Source of the DNA: Chlorella sp. KRBP
Taxonomy: Eukaryota; Chlorophyta; Trebouxiophyceae; Chlorellales; Chlorellaceae
Assembly: GCA_004335735.1 (NCBI GenBank)
Contig: QAXK01000153.1
Coordinates: forward strand, 32,186 to 96,185
DNA: 64,000 bases
Direction of reading: 5' to 3'
Part shown: positions 13,030 through 23,700 of the stretch, piece after piece
How positions within the stretch are numbered: the first letter of the stretch is position 1
Layout of the letters: every line of letters begins with the position of its first letter
The notes under the pieces: model-generated
Seen by the model: only the letters and a program-made list of their open reading frames with translations
What the model was told of the DNA's origin: nothing
Database searches by the model: none
Translations under genes and position numbers: made by a program

Positions 13030-13209
13030 TGTGGAACGCCGCTCGCGACGTTCCACGCCGGCTTGTGGTCCCGCTTGTGGTCCTGCACTAGTGGCGGCCC
13101 GGAGAGCGCGACGCTAAAGCCTTCATTGCGCCACTGCTGTTAGAGATTCAATGCCAATGGGCAAGCCTACTGCATTGCTTGTGGGGCGGCCACGCGCGCT
13201 CGCCGCCGC
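13030..13209. promoter_or_regulatory. Shared upstream region of divergent TKL kinase and GNAT genes
   Basis: Only 180 bp separate the two start codons, so both promoters and 5' UTRs must fit here or overlap the first exons. A short upstream ATG frame on the plus strand (13153-13209) ends with TGA directly before the acetyltransferase ATG and could act as an upstream ORF. No TATA-like element stands out. The regulatory role is inferred from spacing alone. Confidence 0.45.
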
Positions 13210-14209
13210 ATGACGACGTGGGGCTTGACTTCCGATTGGGGAACAGCTACACCCGGCATCCACGCCAGAGGAAGCATGCCCAGCGCCGTGCCCCCAGTGG
13301 TGCACTTCACCGTGCTGCTTCCACCCCGTGCCGCAGAAACGCTCACCGCGGCGACGCAGCAGCAGGTGCAGGACCTGGATAGGCAGGCCTTCACGCAGCA
13401 AGCATGGTGAGCCTCAGCTGCGTGGCTGCACATTCGGGCGTGATGCTTCGCGCTGTGGCGTCCCACCCGCTCGCCGGCTGTGCACGTGCGCTGCAGGACC
13501 CACCAGGAGCTGCTCACGCACCTAGAGCACCCAGGATGCTGTGCGGTGCTTGCCCATGCCCAGGACCAGCCACCCTCAGCTGAGGCAGGCCCCCAGCAGC
13601 CCCCGCTCGTGTGCGGATACCTGGTGGGGGCGGTCAGCAGCATGACGGTGCATGTCGTGCGACTGGGAGTGCATCCCACGTTCCGGCGGCGAGGCATCGC
13701 CCGCGCCATGCTGCAGGTGCGTGCGCCTCTTCTTCGGGTGCCCTCTTGACGTGGTGCCATCGTCTGTTCAGGTGCTTGTCGCCAAGATGAGTGTGCTCTC
13801 TCTCTCTTTTTGCAGCAACTCCTGCACGCGGCAAGGTCTCAGCGCCGGTGCAGCTGTGCCTCCCTCCATGTGGCCCAGGACAACCTTCCCGCGCTGGCGC
13901 TGTACCAAAACGTGGGATTCAAGGTGCGCTCGCATGTGTGGGCCACGAATATTTCAGGGCAGCCCGCCGCTGTTGCTCCGTGCTGCTCAGCAACCATTGG
14001 CAGTCCCTACCGCATCTCACAGCTCACTCTGAGGCGGGCCCATTTGCTGCTGCTTGCAGGAAGACGCGTTGCTGTACGACTACCTTGGCCCTGGACGGCA
14101 CAGCGTGCGCATGCTGCTTGATGACTTGGAGGGGCACAGCCTGATGGCGGCAGCGGAGCCCGCAGCACCTGCGCAGCTTGTTGCAGAACAGGAACAGGAA
14201 CGGTGCTGA
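13210..14209 (+). CDS. GNAT-family N-acetyltransferase
   Basis: 224 residues in four exons (13210-13406, 13497-13716, 13816-13923, 14060-14209; 675 nt, in phase). GNAT features in order: N-terminal segment VQDLDRQAF, then CGYLVGAVSS and a beta-4 strand VRLGVHPTFRRRGIARAMLQ that carries the acetyl-CoA pyrophosphate-binding R/Q-x-x-G-x-A signature (RRRGIA), then motif B LHVAQDNLPALALYQNVGFK with the typical 'N..A..lY...GF'. The order resembles RimI/NAA50-like protein N-acetyltransferases, but the substrate cannot be read from sequence. The C-terminal ~50 residues (GPGRHSVRML) follow the usual 'd...M...l' ending. ATG 13210 is the first ATG in frame; an upstream ATG at 13153 is in another frame and stops at once. 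Confidence 0.88.
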
Positions 14210-14475
14210 CAACGGTCACGACACGCAATGATCTTGTCTGCACGCGAGTCCGTTGCATTAATGGCTCGGGCCGTGCGCAACACGGTCACCGTCATTGATA
14301 TGTACGCCACCTCTGGCAAAAGTCGGGTACCAAGGAGGGGGAGGAGAAAGCATGCCTTCACTCAGCGGTGGGGCAACAGGGTTACCCCACCACCGCAGAT
14401 GAAGGCGAATACGAAAGTGCATGTTTTCCGCAAGGAGGAGAGGGGAAAAGAAGAATGCATGCTGCTTCACCGAGA
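14210..14475. other. Convergent intergenic: 3' UTRs of the GNAT and Kir channel genes
   Basis: 266 bp between two stop codons facing each other. It can only hold the two 3' UTRs, which may overlap. The algal poly(A) motif TGTAA is not present in either orientation; near matches such as tgtac occur. No other element was seen. Confidence 0.5.
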
Positions 14476-17400
14476 CTACCGGGGCGCCTGCTGCTGCTGC
14501 TGCTGCTGCGTGGGCTGCTGCTGCTGCTGTTGCTGCTCCTCCGCCATGAGCTTGGCCATCTCGGCCATGGCGGTGAAGAGCGAGCGCGTCTGCTGCCACC
14601 CGTGCACCGAGGGCTGGGTCTTGTGGTCGCTGCCCGTGGTCTGGTCGCTCCCAGGCTGCAGTGCAAGCACACGCGCACGCGGCGACAGCACGCAGAGTGA
14701 CTTGTCATCACTGCAGAACATGCCCTTGCCGCTCTCACGCTGCCGAGCCTTCCCGCGCGCACGTGAACTCACCCACCAGCACGTGCCATCCCACTCCTCC
14801 ACCCACCAGCACCCCTCACCTGTGATGTGAGCGCCGTGTTCTCCGCCGAGCGTCCCTGCCAGGGGGACACCCCCCCGTGGTGCGTGTGCCGCGGCGACGG
14901 CGGGTGGTGCGGCGCCTGGCTGTACACCGCAGACGCGCCCGTCGTCACCCCGCCCGTGTGGCTGGTGCTGTGGAAGGAGCCGTGGCGTGGGCTGGGGAAG
15001 GTGGCGCCGGGCCCCGTGTCACCGTGCGCGCTGCCTGGCGCGTGGTGGTGGTGCGTCTGGTGCGACTGCGGCTGCAGCTGCTTGGCCACTGAGGCGGCGA
15101 TGGTGCCGCTCCCCACTGGGCTCCCAGGCCCACCCGCAGAGCTAGTGCCACTAGACTGGCGCATGAGCATGGGTCCGCCCACCCCGCCGCCCAGTCCTCC
15201 CTGGGCGCCCTGCCACCCCGCCGCCGCCTGCTGCTGCACGCCCAGGATGGCAAAGCCTTGCTGCTGCTGGTGCTGCTGCGCGCGTGAGGCCGGTGTCATG
15301 GGCGCGCTGTGCTGGCGCGACATGGCCTCCACCGCCGCCACGTGCTGCTGGCTGAGCGACAGGCCTGACGCCGTATGTGGGAGGGAGTGGTGCGAGGGGG
15401 GGTCTGGTTGCTGCATGAAGGTGCCAACGCTGGAGCCAGAGCCCTCAACAGACCCCATACCTGCACCTGCACCTGCCTGTGGGCGCGTGCCGGCTGCACC
15501 CGAAGCCAGGTGTGCCAGCGTGGGGGGGGACAGGGACACACCCGAGTTCTCAGGCCCACCACTACTCATAGTGGGCGAGGGCGTAGCACTGCCACCACCG
15601 CCACCGCCACCACCACTGACGCGCGCTACTGACGGCGCACCAGGTGTGGGCAACGGCGGCCGCATGCGGCTGCCACTCCCGCTCCCAGGCCCTGCACCCG
15701 CAGCCTGTGACTGCTGCGCGTTGCCCTTGCCCAGGCGGTGGTTGTTGCTGTTGTTGTTGACGGCCGCTGCCAGCCCCACCGCATTTCCAGAGTTCCACAG
15801 GTTGAGTGACCCCGTGAGATCCGCCATGGACGTGCCCAGCAGGCCCTGGTCCCTGTCGCCCTGTGCCAGCATGGCCTGCATGGCCTGGGGCGTGGCGACG
15901 GGCAGCGGCGCCTGCAGCTGCTTGTGGGAGAGGGGCGAGGGGCCGCCTGCTGACTCAGCAGCGCCCAGGGTGCTGGTGGCGGGGGAGGGCGAGGCCAGGG
16001 GGGTGAAGGTGGCCGTGAGCTGGCTGGCAGGGGCCATGTTGGCGGGGGCCGACACGGTTTGGAACTGGGACTGCTGCTGCTGCTGGAGCTGTTGCTGGAG
16101 CTGCTGCTGCAGCTGCTGTTGTTGCGGCTGTTGTTGTTGCTGCTGTTGCTGCATGGGCTGGCCTGAGGGGGCGGGCACCCAGGAGGGGGTGCGGCTTAGG
16201 GCGCGCGAGGCGGCGGTTTGCATGGGCAGGATGGCGCCCCCTGTGGACGGGTCCATCTCCATCTGTGCACGTCATTGTGGGTGGGGCGCAGCAAGGCAAG
16301 GACAGGGGCAGGGGCTGACTGCACGAGTGGGCAGATATCCACTGCACTGTTGGCGCTTGCTACAAGTGCTTGTCAGGCTGCTGTAAAACAGCGCCGCTGC
16401 ATGCAGATGCACCTGCAATTGCAAACCGCTCACCTGTGCGGGTGCCGTGGCGTGGAACGCCGACCAGTTGACGCCCGCCTTGGCCCTCATCATCGTGGGC
16501 ACACCCGCAGCTGGCGGCTGTATCATGGGCATGAACATGGCGCCCCAGCGGATGCCTGCCAGCACCGGGTACACGCGCTGCCTGACCACGGGCAGGCCCG
16601 TGGCGGCGCACACGCCGCGTGCAATCACTAGCACCTCGGAGTCGCTGTCCAGCCGCTTGGCGGCGGCACTGGTCCACGAGGCCACGGGGCTGCCGGGGCT
16701 GTCAAGCGCGTGCCACACAGTGGCGGGGTACCTGCACAGGTGGTAGGGCACGCGGGGCAGCACAGGTTGTGGGAGGAATGGATTGTCTTGCTTTGGCAGT
16801 TTTGGTCTGGCAGCGTGGCTGTGCGGTTGGACAAGGCAGGTGGCATGTCCACACAACCACGCGATGCCAAGCAAATGTGTGTGGCAGACAGGCATGGCGT
16901 GCTGTGCCATGAGCAGGGTCCCAGTCACCTCACCTGAGGCATGGCTCTGCGGGGTGCAGGGAGAGCTCCTGCACGTTGAACGGGAGCATCTCCCCCTCGG
17001 GCGTCACCTGCGTCTGCGCTCGCACAGCAAACACCCACCAAACGCGCACACAGGTTAGCACATAATACCATCAGCATGCTAGCCGGACTGCTGGTGCGCT
17101 GTTGGCGGCTCAGTGGCGTGGGGCGGCAGCTGCAGCAGGGAATGGCCATCATGTGGTGCGTGGCGCGTGCGTACCTGCCAGCGCCAGAGGTACGCCGTGA
17201 CCTTGACGTCCAGGATCTGACCAGCAGGGTACACGTCACCCACCCTGCAGACGGTGCACGCACGCGCGCAGCAGGGCGACACAGGCTCATGAGCTCTGCA
17301 GAGACGGATGTTCTTGCACTAGCTAACAGCGCTGGTCCCACGACCGCCTGTAGTCATGGTCACCATTCTCCTTCCTGCCTCGTCAACACCAAAGCACCAC

Positions 17401-20239
17401 CTCCTCCTGGGCACAATGCGTGCAGAGGAGGCCAGCGCCTCCCCTCACCTGAACATGAGCAGCCAGCGCCTACCCTCACCTGAACATGAGTAGGTACCTC
17501 CCGGCGCGCGCACACACCACGCCCACCTCACTGAGCACCAGCGTGTTGGTGGCGGGCAGGGCCGCGGGCAGCATGCCACGGTCCCCCCCGCTCATCAGCT
17601 GCAGGTAGGCACCACATTGGCGCGGACAGGCTGTGTGTTGGTGGCACACAGCGTTCAAGACGTGCAGAGCATGGACGTGCGTCTGGGGACACAGAAGCAC
17701 CACCGGTCTGCCCACCTTTGCCGCCAGCTTGTGAGGGGGTACCAGGTCGAGCCCTGGCTGTGGCTCAACGTCATGGAACCTGCAGCAGCACAGCATAGTG
17801 AGGTGGCCGCACCACAGATGAGCGAAGGGCCTGCGTGGCCAGCCCCACCTGGAGACTGCAGCGACCCTACTGCAGCGTGTGCATGCGTCTCACCGTGCAA
17901 TGTTGACGCTGTGCCGTGTGGAACCGTCGTGCGCTGCCTGGATGATGTTGGCGAACGAGTAGCCCCAGTGGATCTCCTGCAGGTGGGTGCAGGCGGGCGG
18001 GCGGGGGCCGCAGCAGAGCTACTGGTCACGACAGTCGTTGTGGTGGCGGCACCAGCGTGCCTACGTCACCCGGTCCAGTACCAATCATTGCTTGTTGTGT
18101 GCGGCATGGCAAGTTGGTGGTGGCGCCAGCACTATCACATTCCATGGTTGGTCCAGTTCCTCTAGTGCCACATGATGCCTCACCGAGGGGAGGTAGCTCT
18201 GCCTGCACGTGAAGTTGTCTCCCATCTCTGATGTGGCGCTGAAGAGCACCACCACCTCGGCACACAAGGCCTGCACACACAGGGCGAGACCAACAGATGT
18301 CAGAGAGCGCCAGCCTCAGGCTTGGTAGCGAGCCGGTATGCCCACCAGTGCTGCTGACAGCACACTGTTGACGCCTGCTGAGGCACTGGAAGGAATGCAA
18401 CGCTCCATGCATGCTAAGGGCCTGCCCTGCCCCTGCCCCCGCCCCACTCCCCTCCCTCCAGCGCCCCCTCCAGGACCAACCGCACCTCCAGTGAGTGCTG
18501 CGTCTGCCCCCACAGCGGGCTGCGCTCGTCAATGGTGTGCTCCAGCAGCGCGGGCATGAGCAGCGTGGGGTCCAGGCCCGTGAGGGGCAGCGAGTGCATC
18601 ATGACGGGCACGCGCTCGCCCTCGGCCGTGAGGCGGCCCTGTCGGTTGGGGCCCCAGGTAAAGAGGATGGCCTGGACGGCGGGGGACGTGACGGAGCGCT
18701 GCTGGATGTCAGCCACGCGGAACATGCTGCCAGGAAAGCACGGCATGCAGGGCAGGGCGTGGCACACGGGTGAAAAAGCTACATACAGTTGCAGTAAACC
18801 CACCGCTGCCACGGCACCACCGCTGCCACGAAAAGCTGAAAGCCGCACTGTCGGCGAGAGCCACCCTAGCAGCCAGCTGCATTGTCTGCACGCTGTGGTG
18901 CGAACCCCTCCCGTCCCTCCCCCGCTCGCTCCCCTCATCACACTCACAACTTGAGCTCTCCGTCGCGCCTGGCCACCACAGCGCAGTCCGAGATGAGGAT
19001 GGTGCGCCCTCGGTTCTTGGGGTGGCTGATGCGCGCAAACGCAATGCCCAAAATCAGGCTGTCCAGCACCACCGTCACGAGCGCGTGCACCGACACGAGC
19101 CAAAAGGTGATCCAGCAGTCACCAGGAGCGCGCGTGCCGTAGCCTGCGGTGAACACGGCAGCACGTGGCAAGGCACAGGACTGAGACTGTGTGGAGGGAC
19201 CGCTTGCCAAGCCACCTCCACCGCGCAACGCTGCGATCCAGGCCAAGCCAGGCCCTGCTGCTGCTGACGCCGCATGCTGCCCTGCGCTCACCCAGTCCGC
19301 ACAAAGGCGCATGCTGCTCCTGTCTGCTGGTGCTCACCAATGGTGTTTTGAGTCTCCACCGCAAAGAGAAAGGCGGCCACCAGCCCGTCCACGCCCGTGA
19401 AGCACGTGTCATCCACCCTGCAGGGAGGAAGGGGCACACGTGCGCCAGTCTGCTGTGCTGCTGGCGGTGTACGCTGCATTCTGCTCTGCTGCGTGCTGTG
19501 GCCTCCCTTCGACGCCCACCTCCACGTGACGTAGTACATGATGGCCCACTGCAGGATGCTGCCAAAGTAGACGACCGCCAGCGCCAGCAGGATGGTGTGC
19601 ATGGGCGCGTTCACGGCCGAGTTGAAAAAGTCTGCGCACAGCGCGTGTGCGGCGAGCACCGGACCCCCATGTGCGCCCCCTGCTTCGCCATGCCCAGAGC
19701 CCGCTGCCGCCCGGCAGAACCGCTCGCACCTCTCCGCAGCTTGTGCTCCAGCACCCTGAACCAGCTGATGCCAATCACGTTGACCCGGGAGCGCCCTGCG
19801 TGCCTGCGCGCCGGCCATGTGGTGGCGCAGGTGCCGGCAGGCCGCGCTCAAGCCCAGGGACTGCAGCAGCAAGGGCGCGTTCGCTGAAGCTGATGGCCCT
19901 GAGCGCGCACCTGCCAGTCTGCACCAGGCTGGCCAGCTTGAGGCGCTCGCGCTGCACCGCATAATAGCCTGCCCCACGGTCCAGGCGCCACTTGGGGTCC
20001 TGGATGCGGCGCTGCAGCATCGTTCGCTCCTCGTCCATCTCTTCGCGCTCCTCGTCCGGGTGAGACTGAGACTGCATCGTGGAGCCCCAGTCCAGCAGCC
20101 CCTCCTCGAGGCCCGTGCCGTCCCTGGCTGCCAGCAGCGCCGCCATGCGGCTGCTGCCCTTGCCGCTCGACATCTCGCCGCCTGTTCGACCCTCTTCTCC
20201 CCTCTTCTGACGCTGGGATGGCGTGGAAGCGATCGACAT
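14476..20239 (-). CDS. Inward-rectifier K+ channel (Kir/IRK) with two tandem cytoplasmic domains and polyQ tail
   Basis: 1,149 residues in 15 exons (20239-19911, 19803-19730, 19631-19520, 19417-19338, 19143-18948, 18726-18486, 18270-18184, 17976-17894, 17779-17716, 17598-17480, 17244-17175, 17007-16934, 16731-16434, 16262-14820, 14655-14476; 3,450 nt, phases agree at every junction). TM1 ~143-165 (ILLALAVVYFGSILQWAI). The pore helix and filter at ~185-201 read LFAVETQNTIGYGTR, the Kir 'ETQTTIGYG' signature. TM2 ~208-233 (WLVSVHALVTVVLDSLI) is followed by FARISHPKNRG. First cytoplasmic Kir domain ~240-410: ILISDCAVVARRDG, MFRVADIQQ, HTIDERSPLWG, EIHWGYSF. A second, homologous domain (~430-600) follows without new membrane segments: LVLSEVGVVCARAG, MFRVGD, WHALDSPGSP, GIRWGAMF. 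The rest is Gln/Ser/His-rich. Plasma-membrane location is from family knowledge. Confidence 0.9.
17431..17492. repeat. 31-bp tandem duplication across a splice donor of the Kir gene
   Basis: Two adjacent 31-bp units (17431-17461 and 17462-17492), differing at about two positions, each contain the end of exon 10 and its GT donor on the minus strand. The upstream donor (at 17479/17480) keeps the reading phase; the second copy lies in the intron as a decoy or alternative donor. Using it would lengthen the protein by 31 bases and shift the frame. Confidence 0.75.
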
Positions 20240-20740
20240 GGAGTCCACGGGCTTGAAGCACGACAAAGAGCAGCATCAAGAGCAGCAGCAGCAAGGCGCA
20301 GTCGCAGCGCAGGAGCAGTGCACATTTCCACAGGCGGCACGGGGTCTGCCCTGCCCCCTTGCGTTGAATTCATAGCATCCAGGGGCACACGGGTCATCAG
20401 CAAACACGCGGCGCAGGCACAAGAGGCCAAGGTGAGACAAGCTGGTGTCGAGCGCAACGATCAGTCAAGCAGGCAAGAGCTCTCCCTCTCAAGAGCGATA
20501 GATCCCGCCGCCGACGTCCGTACAACGATCGTACCGCATGCACGCAAAAGGCCCGAGCAATGGGATTAGTCACCAACAACTTACTGAGGCTTGAGACTGA
20601 GGCTGAGTGAAGCGCACGCTTTGGCCATCTACAGCGCGGGAGCAAACACTAAGTGAATGGTAACGCGGAGTCACGCGCGCAGCGGCACCGATAGGTGAGC
20701 CCCACGGGGCAGAGTGTGTAAGGGCGTTGCTCCATTTAGT
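20240..20740. other. Intergenic: Kir channel upstream region and 3' UTR of the first TmcB-like gene
   Basis: 501 bp without a supported coding frame. The left part (20240-20550) must include the Kir 5' UTR and promoter; the right part is the 3' UTR of the PAS receptor gene ending at 20741. No repeats, RNA genes or clear poly(A) signal were recognised. Confidence 0.5.
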
Positions 20741-23700
20741 TTAGGACGTCATGCTGCTGTGCGACATGTGCGCCGACATATGTCCCGAGGTGCCCTGCGT
20801 GGGTGTATGGAGCGGCACGCGAACCCTGAGTACGCAGCGTGGAGCACGCGCCCAATGCGTGCACCTAGCTGCCCGCCACTCACCTTGCCAGCCGTCAGCA
20901 TCTCTGACCCCGAGGCCCCCAGGTCCGCCACCAGCACCCTGCCCATGATGCCTCCCACGTCCAGCTCGCTCGGCAGCTGACTCAGCAACTCGGCGATGCG
21001 GCGCGTCTCGTGCTTGGTGGCGGACATGAAGGGGCGCAGCATGAAGAAGACGTAGCCCGCCACCAGGCCCAGCGTCAACGCAAACACCACCGTGTGCAGC
21101 ATGGCCACCGACCTGTGGGGTGTGAGGAATAGCAAGGTCAAGACGGGTGTGTGGAGCAGCCACTCACGCTGAACGCACGCATGACCATGCTCGCCTGCCC
21201 AACGCTCACCTGAGGTTGGTGCTGACGTAGGCTTGGTACGCATCCGTGAGCCTGCTGAAGCCGCCGCTCATGTCGGGCACCGTGTTCCCTGCGGGCAGCA
21301 AATCGTGGGCGGTTGTGGTGGACTGGTGAGCCGTCAATGAACTGGAGCATGACTTGGTGCACGGTCACGGTGTTCAACTCACAGTAAAAGTCGTACTCCG
21401 GCCCGTTGAGGTACGGGTCCTGCGGCCAAAAGCGGTGCAGGTGTGCATGTCAGCGGCTGGCACCAAGGGCAGCAAGTCCACCACACCGCCAGCACTCACC
21501 CCAGCAGGCACCCCGGGCCAGGCAGCAACACCACCAACACCAACTCACCAGGTACTGGAACTGCTCAATGTACGTCCCAATCTCAAGGTACTTGAGCATC
21601 ATGCGGTCAATGCCGGCGTGCGTGAAGGGGGAGAGGTGCGCGTTGTCTGCCTGGCACTCTGTCGCGTTGAGGCACAGGCACTCAGACGTCTTGAACAGGA
21701 GCTGGGCGCCAATGTCCCCAGAGTTGGCCACACCTGTCTTAACGTTGGTGTAGTGAGGATCGGTCTCGTTGGGCATTGCCTGCACGACAGGCAGGTTGCT
21801 GCCACTCCTTTCGGCTTGCGCAGAAGAGCATTTGTCACACCGTGGCAGAGCAGCACAGCCTGTCTACACACGGTGATTGGCCATCCAGTCTGCAAGCTCC
21901 ACACACAAGTACTTACCTCGTGTCCGTACTGCATGAGCGTGTACTCCTTCTTGAGCTCGTACACGCGTGCGGTGGAGTCGGCACGGTGCTGGTTCATCTT
22001 GGAGGCGTCGGGCTCGTACGTCAGCTCTTGCAGCCAAAAGTTGTTGCGGTTGTACAGCAGCTGCGGGCACCATGAAGCAAGCAAGCGTGTGGGTGAGGTT
22101 AGGGTGTCAAGGAGCAGCTGTAGGTGTGGCGGTTGCTGCTCCAGACGCCCCTGCACCACACACATCCCGCACTGACCGTGACATAGTTGACGGCGTTGAA
22201 GAGCGCAATGGGCGCCGCCACATTGCTGGTGAGGACCTGACCCACGGCGTTGGTGATGATGACCATGAAGCCCCACAGCAGAATAGGCACCACCAGCTTG
22301 ATCTGCAGGCACAAGAAGTTAGGGGCTCCGTGTGAGAGCACGACCAACGGCACTTCATCTCGCTCTACGTGCTGTGCCCTGCACACACCCACTGGTGTCA
22401 CCCAGTTCCGTGCTTGCAGTGCGTGCACGACGCACATCTAAACAGCCTGTAAACCACGCCTCAGACCATAACGCACCGAGGTCCTGAGGCACGGGATGAG
22501 CTTCTTCTGCTTCTTGCCGCCGGGCAGCACGGGCCCGTCCTCAGGCTTGGCCAGACCCAGCGCGCACATGAAGCGCAGCCAGGGGCTGCCCGTCAGCGTG
22601 GTGATGGCCAGGTGCGCGTGGGGCTGGGGGCCTGCGCCTGCCTGCCCCGCGCCAGCGCCACCACCAGGGTCGGCATCAGGCCCACCGGCCACGCTTGAGG
22701 CAAAGCGGAAGGACGATTTTGGCACTTCCGTATCCAGCAAGGGCTTGGTGTCCTGCAGCAGCAGGCGTTTGAGAAGATGCACACAGCTAGCGTGGGTGTG
22801 CCTCGCTTGCGGTCTGCCCCCGTGCCAAGGCAGCAAGGATCAGCAGGGAAGTGGCAGGAGCGCATGCCGCACCGCACAGTCACCCAGCTGCCCAGGCACA
22901 CACGCTCAATCCCAGCGTCAGCAGCACCTCAAGGCTCACCACGTCCTGTCCGCCGGCAGGCTGGTTGCCATCCGCGCCTCCCTCCTCCTGCTGCTTTTCC
23001 TCGCGCTCTGTCGCCTGCTCCTGGTTGTTGATGAGGGCGGGCACGCGCGGGTCATCGCCGTCCTCGTCCCCCTCGCCGTCAAGGTTGATGGACATGGTGG
23101 CCAGGCGGCGCACCAAGCCACGCGGCACCATCTGCGGATGGGATGTGCGCAAACGCCAAGGCACCGCTGGGTGTTGGACCGGCGTTGCTTTTTGGCGGCA
23201 GCCACGCGCATGACATGACGTCCCAGCATGGCCAGGGTGGTGCACAAGGCATATTGTGTTGAGCTTTATATCTGTCGTGGCAAGCATTTCATCTGCTTGT
23301 GCGCCGTGCCCTCACCATGAAGGTGAGGTACATGTGGTAGCGCCTCCTGGCAATGCGCTGCAGCAGCACCCAGCTGTAGGCGCTGATGATGGCGCACAGC
23401 ACCACGCCCTCGACCACCAGCAGGACGAGCTGCACCAGGTTGAGCTTGTTGAGGTCCTGCAGCACTACCTGAAGGTACAGGTCCAGGGTCTTGAGGTAGC
23501 CAGGGAAGATGGCCTGCGGGACGACAACACACACGCATCTTGCACCATGAAAGCCATGCAGTGACGAAGCCCATGCAACCTGAAGCAAAGCGTGGGAAGC
23601 ACTGGAAATCCAGGCAGGATGGAGTGAGCTTGGGTCTGCTCACCGCCGGGCCGTTGGTGATGATCCACATGAGGTCCGTGAAGTTCGCAAACTGCATCAC

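Noticed and set aside
14827..16386. 519-codon open frame on the plus strand
   Set aside because: It is the antisense shadow of the polyQ/Ser exon of the Kir gene; it is rich in Cys/Trp with no domain, while the minus frame joins the flanking exons in phase.
14476..20239. Two adjacent genes: a Kir channel and a separate soluble Kir-domain protein
   Set aside because: No ATG, promoter gap or stop lies between the two domains, and every splice phase connects them; kept as one gene, with transcript evidence listed as the test.
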